Assembly (NCBI GenBank): GCA_041674345.1
Contig: JBAYVY010000185.1
Location: 1 to 7,214, forward strand
Direction: 5' to 3'
DNA: 7,214 nt
Source: JBAYVY01 sp041674345
GTDB taxonomy: Bacteria; Planctomycetota; Phycisphaerae; Phycisphaerales; Zrk34
A program made the translations under genes and the position numbers. Positions 1 through 4,470 of this stretch are shown here, in pieces (the first letter of the stretch is position 1; each line of letters opens with the position of its first letter). A model generated the notes under the pieces. It saw only the letters and a program-made list of their open reading frames with translations, had not been told where the DNA came from and did not search any database.

Positions 1-103
1 CGCCAATGCCCGCCGCTCCCATCGCCGCCGCCGCATTCGCATGCCGCACCGCCTGGATATCGTCCTCGCATCCTGCCGCTGCCGCATCCCGCCCGACGAC
101 TAA

Positions 104-259
104 CCCGCGTTGTCGTACTACTACCCCACGCATCAGCAATTCCAGCAAGCCGTCCGCGACTCGCTGGCCGCGGTCAACACACGCCATCGGGACACGTTGA
201 AAAGCACCCTCACGCTCAACTTGCGGATGTTCAACGATGTTCAACTATTGGCCGCGTGA
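104..259 (+). pseudogene. C-terminal remnant of an IS630-family transposase
   Basis: The reading frame encodes about 51 residues starting PALSYYYPTHQQFQQAV and ending in LLAA before a TGA at 257-259. The pattern (tyrosine-rich YYPT, then QQF..AV, then LTLNL..F, then a terminal LLAA) matches from memory the extreme C-terminus of IS630/Tc1-mariner-type DDE transposases, which often end LLTLNFQ...LLAA. An in-frame TAA at 101-103 closes the frame upstream. I could not find the upstream DDE-domain motifs in any frame of 1-103, so only the tail survives or the rest is frameshifted or deleted. It is the only recognisable plus-strand coding sequence and lies downstream of the TIM-barrel gene, pointing tail to tail with it. 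I did not find terminal inverted repeats or a target duplication. The family call rests on remembered motifs, not an alignment. Confidence 0.6.
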
Positions 260-342
260 GGTATAAACGGGGATCGCAATGTTTAGCGGTGGCCGTCAGG
301 CCCCGCGTCCTGAGAACACGTCATGATTCTTGCGCATCATTT

Positions 343-1176
343 TCATCGCGTCCGGTTTCCGGCCACGGCCAGCCAGCGGCGCAGTTTTTCCGCCAGGTCG
401 GTGCGGGTCAGTTCTTCGAGTTTGTCTCGCAGATAAAAAACTTCCAGCATCGCCGGCACGTTCAGTTTCAACTTGGCCATCGTGCGTCCGACCTGTTCCC
501 AGTCCATCACGCCGTCGCCCGGCATTCGGTGGTCATCGGCGATCGCATCATTGTCGTGGACGTGAAGGTAGCTGACGACGTCGGCGCATTTTTCGAGGCG
601 TTCGCACACCGGGCCGGTCATTTGCGCGTGGCCCAGGTCGTAGCACATGCGGATCGACGGATGCTTCATCGCGCGGACCATCGAGGCGACTTGGAGGGGG
701 TCGTCGCCGAACCAGTAGTTGTGCGGGTTGTTCTCGAACAGATAGACGACGCCGAGTTGTTCACCGATTTTCGCCAGATCGTTCAGCGACTTTTGGAACG
801 GGGCGGCGCGTTCGCGCCGGCGTGCCTCGGATATCTTCAAGCCCTCCGGGGCGGTCGGCGAAGGATGCACGACCACCCTCGGCCCGCCCAGCGCCGCGGC
901 CAGCTCCCCTTCCCCGCGATACACCTCGACGCTGCGTTTGCGAATCGACTCATCCGGGCACGACGGATCATAGCCCGGCCCGAACAGGCCGTGAATCGAA
1001 TCAATCGGCAACCCCGCGTCGGATGTGATCCGTCGCGCGTCGGCCACCGTCGGCGGGTTCGCCTCGTTGCGGTAAAACTGGCAACTGGTACAACCCAGCC
1101 GCCGATACAACGACAGGATCACCGGCGGATCAAAATCCCCAAACCCGAACGCGGCCGTGGTCGCCAGTTGCGGCAT
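343..1176 (-). CDS. Sugar phosphate isomerase/epimerase-like TIM-barrel protein
   Basis: This 277-residue protein has the features of the xylose isomerase-like TIM-barrel (AP endonuclease family 2) superfamily. These are metal-dependent cytoplasmic enzymes acting on sugars, sugar phosphates or inositols. Candidate metal or catalytic residues lie at the ends of barrel strands: His104 (VVVHP), Glu148 (YLFENN), Asp180 and His183 (CYDLGH), His205/His207/Asp208 (LHVHDND) and Glu245 (MLEVF). The frame stays open to 1251, but I chose the ATG at 1176. It is preceded at good spacing by GGAG (GGAGatttgcaATG), and the extra N-terminal codons would run into the intergenic inverted repeat. The length is normal for the family. 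The gene follows mcsB by 176 bases on the same strand, with a large inverted repeat in the gap, so it is probably a separate transcription unit. The exact substrate cannot be read from the sequence. Confidence 0.85.
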   Translation of the reverse strand: MPQLATTAAFGFGDFDPPVILSLYRRLGCTSCQFYRNEANPPTVADARRITSDAGLPIDSIHGLFGPGYDPSCPDESIRKRSVEVYRGEGELAAALGGPRVVVHPSPTAPEGLKISEARRRERAAPFQKSLNDLAKIGEQLGVVYLFENNPHNYWFGDDPLQVASMVRAMKHPSIRMCYDLGHAQMTGPVCERLEKCADVVSYLHVHDNDAIADDHRMPGDGVMDWEQVGRTMAKLKLNVPAMLEVFYLRDKLEELTRTDLAEKLRRWLAVAGNRTR

Positions 1177-1234
1177 TGCAAATCTCCGAGCTAAACCAAT
1201 CTCATCTTTCCAAGGCGTCCGATGGAACAAAGCA

Positions 1235-1319
1235 TTCACCACGGAGATCACCGAGAAGAACAGAAATTGATATCAACCATTCCATTCTTCTCCGTGAACT
1301 CCGTATCCTCCGTGGTGAA
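1235..1319. repeat. Inverted repeat built of 9-base units, downstream of mcsB
   Basis: The outer stem is a perfect 12-base match: TTCACCACGGAG (1235-1246) against CTCCGTGGTGAA (1308-1319). An inner stem pairs GAGAAGAA (1253-1260) with TTCTTCTC (1285-1292). The right arm contains three 9-base units (CTCCGTGAA, CTCCGTATC, CTCCGTGGT). The left arm contains only two related units (ACCACGGAG, ATCACCGAG), so the arms differ by one unit. A perfect 10-base palindrome, TTGATATCAA (1267-1276), sits near the centre. The structure begins 33 bases after the mcsB stop. It may end or stabilise the mcsAB transcript, but there is no T run to make it a classical terminator. It resembles the CACGGAG-type repeats I recall from environmental bacterial genomes. 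Confidence 0.8.
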
Positions 1320-1352
1320 CCTTTCTTCAACTCCAAACCCGACCCGATTGCC

Positions 1353-2414
1353 TCATCGCTCACTCAACCGCTGCCTCACGAACGTCGCCCGGAACTCGCG
1401 TCGCTCCGAGCCGGTCAACACCCGACCCGCTATTCTTTGCAAATGCGACGGTCCCGTCAAGGCGAACAGATCGTTGACCTGTTGCAAATCCGGCCCCTCG
1501 ATCCGCCCCATGCACAACCCCAATCGCAAATGCGACAGCAAATAGAGCGTTTCCTCGCTGCCCAGCAATCGCGCGTGCGTCAGCACGGCCCACGCCCGCT
1601 GAATGCGGTCGTCCAGCAGCGACGGACGCCGCTCGGCCAGCGCGGCCCGCGCCTCCTGCTCATACCGCACGATCTGCGGAACCATCTGGTCCTGAAAATC
1701 GGTGAGGATTTCCTGCTCGCCGCGACCGAGCGTGGTCTGGTTCGACACCTGATAAAAATCGCCCAGCGCCTCGGTGCCCTCGCCGTAAAATCCGCGCACG
1801 GCCATATGCATGTCGCGCGCCGCCCGCTGCACTTTTTCAATTTCGCCGGTCAGTTTCAACGCCGGCAGGTGCATCATCACCGACACGCGAATGCCCGTGC
1901 CCACGTTCGTCGGGCACGCCGTCAGATAGCCGAGCTTGTCGCTGAACGCGAAGTCGATCTGTTTTTCCAGCGCGTCGTCCATCGCATTGGCGGCCCGATA
2001 CGCATCGGCCAGCCGCATCCCGCTGTAAATGACCTGAAGGCGGATATGATCTTCCTCATTGACCATGACGGCGACCGATTCGTCATCGCTCACCGCCAGG
2101 CCGCGAATCTTGTCGCCCTGTCCGTGTTGGCGGCTGATGAGGTGGCGTTCGACCAGCAACTGCCTTTCCAACGCCGGCATGTCCGCCAGGTCCATCCACA
2201 CCAGTGTCCGTCCCATCGACGCATCGAGCAACTTGGCCCGGCAAATCTGGCACAATTCCCGCCGCTGCGCCGCGCCGGCCTTGAGCAGAAACGGAAACCC
2301 CGCCACGTTGCGCGCCAGCCGGACCCGGCTCGAAATCACAACGTCGCTGTCAGGCCCTTCGCCCCGCAACCACGGACTGGCATGTTCCGACCACTGAATC
2401 ATCCGTCCGCTCAC
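1353..2414 (-). CDS. mcsB: Protein arginine kinase McsB
   Basis: This 353-residue protein belongs to the phosphagen (guanido) kinase family. McsB transfers phosphate from ATP to arginine side chains of proteins; in Bacillus this marks proteins for ClpCP and inactivates the CtsR repressor. Visible landmarks are SSRVRLARN (residues 28-36, nucleotide-binding arginines), an acidic NEED (119-122) holding the likely catalytic glutamate, CPTNVGTGIR (167-176, the family signature with its cysteine), RGFYGEGT (207-214) and NQTTLGR (225-231). The C-terminal RREFRA (338-343) resembles the phosphoarginine-sensing RDxxRA motif of Bacillus-type McsB, with Arg in the Asp position. Length is normal for the family. 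I chose the GTG at 2414: it overlaps the mcsA stop in GTGA and has GGAG eight bases upstream. An ATG four codons later has no clear ribosome site. No ctsR or clpC is nearby, so the regulatory partner is unknown. Confidence 0.95.
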   Translation of the reverse strand: MSGRMIQWSEHASPWLRGEGPDSDVVISSRVRLARNVAGFPFLLKAGAAQRRELCQICRAKLLDASMGRTLVWMDLADMPALERQLLVERHLISRQHGQGDKIRGLAVSDDESVAVMVNEEDHIRLQVIYSGMRLADAYRAANAMDDALEKQIDFAFSDKLGYLTACPTNVGTGIRVSVMMHLPALKLTGEIEKVQRAARDMHMAVRGFYGEGTEALGDFYQVSNQTTLGRGEQEILTDFQDQMVPQIVRYEQEARAALAERRPSLLDDRIQRAWAVLTHARLLGSEETLYLLSHLRLGLCMGRIEGPDLQQVNDLFALTGPSHLQRIAGRVLTGSERREFRATFVRQRLSER

Positions 2415-2956
2415 TTGTGCGACTCCAGTTCCCGAACCTCGTCCCGCAACCGCGCCGCGCGTTCGTATTGCTCCCCGGCCACCGCCTTGTCCAATTCACG
2501 CCGCAACTGCTTCAATCGCTGCTGCCGCAACTGATCGCTGCCGGCATACCGCGGCACCTTCCCCAAATGATGCGTCGCGCCCTCCTGCGCCCGCTCCAGC
2601 AGCGGCATGAGCAGCGGCCCGAACGCCGTGTAACAATCCGCGCATCCCAGCAGCGCCCGCTTGCGAAACTCGCTGAACGTCAGCCCGCAATGCTCGCAAA
2701 CCAAATCGGTTTCCCCCCCCGTCGTCACCGGCCCGGCCTGTTGCACCGCGCCGCCGACCGACGTCGGCGCGGCGACCGATGAGGTGTGTTTCAACACAAA
2801 CTTTTCCAGCAGTTCATTGATGGGCGAATGGGTCACCTTGATGGTGACGCCTTCTTCCATCGCATGGTGTTCGCACAGGTGCTTTTCGATTTTCTGACCG
2901 TTGATGATTTCGATCAGGTGTACGGTCGCCGGGTTGTCGCATCGGTCGCACTTCAT
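2411..2956 (-). CDS. mcsA: McsA, zinc-binding activator of the arginine kinase, with UVR domain
   Basis: The protein has 181 residues. The first metal site is formed by Cys3, Cys6 and Cys28, with His31 where other McsA proteins normally have a fourth Cys (CEHH instead of CxxC). The second is a complete four-Cys site (Cys87, Cys90, Cys105, Cys108). A linker of about 30 residues, rich in Val, Thr, Gly and Ala, separates them. HHLGKVP (129-135) and a charged UVR-type helical pair (about 141-178, DKAVAGEQYERAARLRDE) follow. In Firmicutes McsA binds McsB and stimulates it, and the UVR segment is a protein-interaction hairpin. The stop overlaps the mcsB GTG, implying translational coupling. The ATG at 2956 has no clear Shine-Dalgarno sequence. 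A run of eight Gs (coding strand, 2720-2713) lies in the linker between the metal sites, where slippage would leave only the first site. Confidence 0.93.
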   Translation of the reverse strand: MKCDRCDNPATVHLIEIINGQKIEKHLCEHHAMEEGVTIKVTHSPINELLEKFVLKHTSSVAAPTSVGGAVQQAGPVTTGGETDLVCEHCGLTFSEFRKRALLGCADCYTAFGPLLMPLLERAQEGATHHLGKVPRYAGSDQLRQQRLKQLRRELDKAVAGEQYERAARLRDEVRELESHK

Positions 2957-2984
2957 GGTTCGTCCGCTGAAAGTGAATCACAGC

Positions 2985-3014
2985 ATTGTATGAGTTTCCC
3001 CCCCCGCGAACCAA
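2985..3014 (-). promoter_or_regulatory. Candidate mcsAB promoter with a G8 run in the spacer
   Basis: Read on the minus strand, TTGGTT (3014-3009) could be a -35 box and TACAAT (2990-2985) is a good -10 box. They are separated by 18 bases, of which 2998-3005 are eight consecutive Gs. Transcription would start near 2978, leaving a leader of about 22 bases before the mcsA ATG. The upstream tRNA-Gln unit is closed by a terminator, so mcsAB needs its own promoter about here. The -10 match is good and the -35 match is weak. Confidence 0.4.
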
Positions 3015-3032
3015 TCCCCGCCCCCCGCCCCC
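2998..3032 (-). other. G-quadruplex-like motif upstream of mcsA
   Basis: The minus strand carries four long G tracts in 35 bases: five Gs (3032-3028), six Gs (3026-3021), four Gs (3019-3016) and eight Gs (3005-2998). The loops are C, C and a 10-base segment that contains the candidate -35 box. This satisfies the usual G3+ tract rule apart from the one long loop. It overlaps the candidate promoter. Whether it folds in the cell is unknown, and it may only reflect G-rich drift. Confidence 0.5.
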
Positions 3033-3101
3033 GGAAGTTTGGGCAGACCCTTGCGGAAGTTCCTCCCCCGCCGCTTGCGGCTTGGCGATGCCCCCCCAAC
3101 G

Positions 3102-3124
3102 AAAACCCGCCCTCATCGGGCGGG
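3102..3124 (-). terminator. Intrinsic terminator of tRNA-Gln
   Basis: On the minus strand a perfect 7-base-pair stem (CCCGCCC with GGGCGGG) encloses a five-base loop (GATGA) and is followed directly by TTTTCGTT. It begins nine bases after the tRNA 3' end, in the right orientation to stop the tRNA transcript before the mcsA promoter. Confidence 0.85.
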
Positions 3125-3132
3125 CATAAGAA

Positions 3133-3203
3133 CTGGGGATCAAGGATTCGAACCTTGACTAGCTGAGCCAGAGTCAGCCGTGCTACCGTTACACCAATCC
3201 CCA
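3133..3203 (-). tRNA. tRNA-Gln (anticodon CTG)
   Basis: The minus strand folds into a full cloverleaf of 71 bases. The acceptor stem is TGGGGAT with ATCCCCA (U1-A72, as in glutamine tRNAs), with discriminator G73. The D stem is GTG/CAC around TAACGGTAG. The anticodon stem is GCTGA/TCAGC with loop CTCTGGC, giving anticodon CTG, which reads the glutamine codon CAG. The variable loop is four bases (TAGT), and the T arm is CAAGG-TTCGAAT-CCTTG. The 3' CCA is not encoded (GTT follows), so it must be added by CCA transferase. U1-A72, G73 and the anticodon all agree with glutamine identity. The gene has its own candidate promoter and terminator. Confidence 0.95.
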
Positions 3204-3243
3204 ACTTGTCAGACGATCGGCGTTTCGCCGCCGCACATCAGTC

Positions 3244-3272
3244 AGATTAGCGGCCCATCGCACCCCGGTCAA
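3244..3272 (-). promoter_or_regulatory. Candidate promoter of tRNA-Gln
   Basis: On the minus strand TTGACC (3272-3267) matches the -35 consensus at five of six bases. TAATCT (3249-3244) lies exactly 17 bases downstream as a weak -10. The start would be near 3237, giving a leader of about 33 bases before the tRNA. That leader holds a small hairpin, CGGCG-AAA-CGCCG (3230-3218). Position and spacing are good; the -10 match is only partial. Confidence 0.4.
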
Positions 3273-3280
3273 TCAACCGA

Positions 3281-3373
3281 ATGTGCGACGTCCAATGTGC
3301 AATGTCCAATGTGTCCGTATCTTCGTCGTGCGACGATTTCCACATCGCACATCGCACATTGAACATCGCACAT
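3281..3373. repeat. 93-base inverted repeat made of 7-base units, after rpsT
   Basis: The arms are 3281-3313 and 3341-3373, 33 bases each. They are inverted copies matching at 28 of 33 positions. Each arm is an array of just under five degenerate 7-base units of the type ATGTGCG (variants ATGTGCA, ATGTCCA, ATGTTCA, ACGTCCA). The 27-base centre contains another palindrome, TCGTCG-TG-CGACGA (3323-3336). The element starts four bases after the rpsT stop. It could form a long hairpin at the 3' end of the bS20 mRNA, but no T run follows. A fold search and a copy count in the whole genome would show whether it is a dispersed family. Confidence 0.85.
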
Positions 3374-3377
3374 TTCC

Positions 3378-3662
3378 TCACGCCGCCTGGGTCGCACCGG
3401 CCTTCAGCGCGTTCAATCGCTTGGCCAGCCGGCTCTTCTTGCGCGAGGCGGTGTTCTTGTGGATCGTCTCGGAGTCCGCGGTCTGATCCAGCTTCTTGGT
3501 CAGCGCCTTGTACGCCTGCTCGGCCTTGGCCACGTCGCCTGCGTGGACCGCGTCAAGGAACTCCTTGCCGCCGTCCTTGATCTGGCCTTTGCGCCAACGG
3601 TTGCGGGCGCGGGCTTTGGCGTTCTGACGAACACGTTTCTTTGCTGACAGTGAATGAGCCAT
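3378..3662 (-). CDS. rpsT: Small ribosomal subunit protein bS20
   Basis: This is a 94-residue, lysine- and arginine-rich, helical protein that binds 16S rRNA early in 30S assembly. The N-terminal MAHSLSAKKRVRQNAKARARN and the C-terminal IHKNTASRKKSRLAKRLN are hallmarks of bS20. Length is typical. The frame is open to 3833, but the family start is clearly the ATG at 3662. It has AGGA six bases upstream, and the extra 57 codons would cross the promoter and the hicB terminator. The leader of about 42 bases contains a small CCCC-GAAT-GGGG hairpin (3692-3681) near the ribosome site. In Escherichia coli bS20 represses its own translation; I cannot tell whether this hairpin has a similar role. It is a single-gene unit between the hicB terminator and the tRNA-Gln promoter. 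Confidence 0.97.
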   Translation of the reverse strand: MAHSLSAKKRVRQNAKARARNRWRKGQIKDGGKEFLDAVHAGDVAKAEQAYKALTKKLDQTADSETIHKNTASRKKSRLAKRLNALKAGATQAA

Positions 3663-3710
3663 GTCGGTTCCTGTAAAATCCCCCATTCGGGGCGTGGTGC
3701 GAAACGCAAG

Positions 3711-3739
3711 ATTATGCCCCCTATCCCCGCCCTTTGCAA
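3711..3739 (-). promoter_or_regulatory. Promoter of rpsT
   Basis: On the minus strand TTGCAA (3739-3734) and CATAAT (3716-3711) are separated by exactly 17 bases. Both resemble the sigma70 -35 and -10 boxes (four and five of six matches). The start would be near 3704. The promoter lies downstream of the hicB terminator and upstream of the rpsT ribosome site, as expected for a separately transcribed ribosomal protein gene. A short ATATG/CATAT inverted repeat lies upstream at 3763-3781. Confidence 0.6.
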
Positions 3740-3815
3740 GTCCGCACCGGACCATGTTTCCCATATGTTGAATACGCATATCGCTCAGGGCCGCGCCCCC
3801 GGAAGCCCACGGGTT

Positions 3816-3844
3816 AAGAAAAACACCGCCCAAGCTGGACGGCG
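3816..3844 (-). terminator. Intrinsic terminator after hicB
   Basis: On the minus strand an 8-base-pair stem (CGCCGTCC with GGGCGGTG, including two G-U pairs) closes a five-base AGCTT loop and is followed by TTTTTCTT. It begins 26 bases after the hicB stop. It separates the hicB transcript from rpsT. Confidence 0.8.
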
Positions 3845-3870
3845 CGATGATCCATTGATAGCGACAACGC

Positions 3871-4290
3871 CTAGCGAGACGAACGGGGCTTCGGGCGAGG
3901 CGAACCCGCCCGACGGGTTACATTGCTTCGGCGTGACGTGCTGGCCGACTTGCGAACCGGGAACCGTCCCGACACCGCTTCCTTCAATCGCTTGGACACC
4001 CAACTATTTAGACTCTCGCCATCGGCGGTGGCGACGAGATTGAGCTTACGATGCAGGTCCGTATCGAGGCGCGCCACGAATTTGCCGGAACAGGGCTTGT
4101 CCGGTTCCTCACCGCGTTCTTTGCAGAACGCCAAGTAATCATCGACGGACTCGTGGAAGGCCTTTTCGACCTCATCGACCGACTCGCCTTGGAACGTCAC
4201 CACATCGCGGATGCCCACGACTTCACCGTGCAGGGTTCCCGCTTCGGCGTCGAATTCGACTTTGCCCAGGTAACCTTTGTATTCCATCAT
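3871..4290 (-). CDS. hicB: HicB-family antitoxin (type II toxin-antitoxin)
   Basis: The protein has 139 residues. Residues 1-66 (YKGYLGKVEFDAEAGTLHGE, then GESVDEVEKAFHESVDDYL) form the partial RNase H-like HicB domain, which neutralises the HicA mRNA interferase. Residues 69-106 (GKFVARLDTDLH..., ESLNSWVSKRLKEAV) form a ribbon-helix-helix DNA-binding domain, typical of HicB proteins that autoregulate their operon. The start ATG overlaps the hicA stop in ATGA and is preceded by GGAG seven bases upstream, so translation was coupled to hicA. After residue 108 comes a basic, low-complexity tail of about 31 residues rich in Arg, Ser and Pro. I do not recognise it from the family; its coding DNA contains an AACCCG/CGGGTT hairpin (3903-3919), so it may come from read-through into repeat DNA. 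The neighbouring toxin gene is truncated, so this antitoxin is probably an orphan. Confidence 0.88.
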   Translation of the reverse strand: MMEYKGYLGKVEFDAEAGTLHGEVVGIRDVVTFQGESVDEVEKAFHESVDDYLAFCKERGEEPDKPCSGKFVARLDTDLHRKLNLVATADGESLNSWVSKRLKEAVSGRFPVRKSASTSRRSNVTRRAGSPRPKPRSSR

Positions 4291-4448
4291 GGCTTGACTC
4301 CTGCTTCGGTCAGAAAACGCCGCATCGACTTCACAGCGCCCTTGTCGGTTTCCTTCCGGGGGTGCGGGCGATGAAACACCGCTCGCACCCCGTTCAATGC
4401 GATGCGGACGCGCGAGCCGCTGCGTCCCCGTTTTGTTCTCCGCAATCG
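4287..4448 (-). pseudogene. hicA: hicA toxin gene fragment, N-terminal half missing
   Basis: This reading frame, too short to stand out, gives 53 codons after a TAG: RLRRTKRGRSGSRVRIALNG, then VRAVFHRPHPRKETDKGAVK and SMRRFLTEAGVKP, ending in a TGA that overlaps the hicB start. GSRVR...NGVRAVFHRPHP...ETDKGAV.S.RRFL.EAG is the C-terminal half of one HicA subfamily. HicA proteins are small mRNA interferases of about 60-85 residues. No ATG is available in frame before Met42; a TTG at 4445 could start a 52-residue protein. The N-terminal helix and first strand expected in this subfamily are not found in any frame of the DNA just upstream, which encodes the end of the POTRA-type protein. The frame is shared with that gene and separated from it only by its TAG stop, which suggests a deletion junction near 4430-4450. 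A functional short toxin is unlikely but not excluded. Confidence 0.78.
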
Positions 4449-4470
4449 CTACTTGCTTTCTCCGCGATTG
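4443..4470. repeat. Small inverted repeat at the POTRA gene / hicA junction
   Basis: CAATCGC (4443-4449) and GCGATTG (4464-4470) are perfect 7-base inverted copies around a 14-base loop that includes the stop codon of the upstream gene. On the minus strand GCGGAGAA also occurs twice about 20 bases apart, once on each side of the stop. There is no T run, so it is not an obvious terminator. It may instead relate to the rearrangement that truncated hicA. Confidence 0.55.

Noticed and set aside
1..133. Minus-strand open frame from the ATG at 133 running off the left edge (about 44 codons, Ala-rich)
   Set aside because: It has no ribosome site, overlaps the transposase remnant, and its Ala/Gly-rich translation is what GC-rich DNA gives by chance. 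It cannot be judged without sequence further left.
296..313. Possible terminator hairpin after the TIM-barrel gene (TCAGG/CCTGA)
   Set aside because: The stem is only five base pairs with an 8-base loop, and no T run follows on the minus strand.
256..1194. Long plus-strand open frame of 312 codons
   Set aside because: It is antisense to the TIM-barrel gene. Its translation is His/Arg/Val-rich with no recognisable motif, whereas the minus strand has clear family motifs and a ribosome site.
1176..2534. Long plus-strand open frame of 452 codons opposite mcsB
   Set aside because: It is the complement of a highly conserved kinase gene in GC-rich DNA. The composition is biased (Arg, His, Gln) and there is no family signal.
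3281..3373. CRISPR-like array
   Set aside because: The units are about 7 bases, contiguous and degenerate, arranged as two inverted arms. There are no spacers of regular length and no cas genes.
3763..3781. ATATG/CATAT inverted repeat upstream of the rpsT promoter as an operator
   Set aside because: It has a five-base arm with a 9-base loop in an AT-richer patch. It is too short and unsupported to call a binding site.
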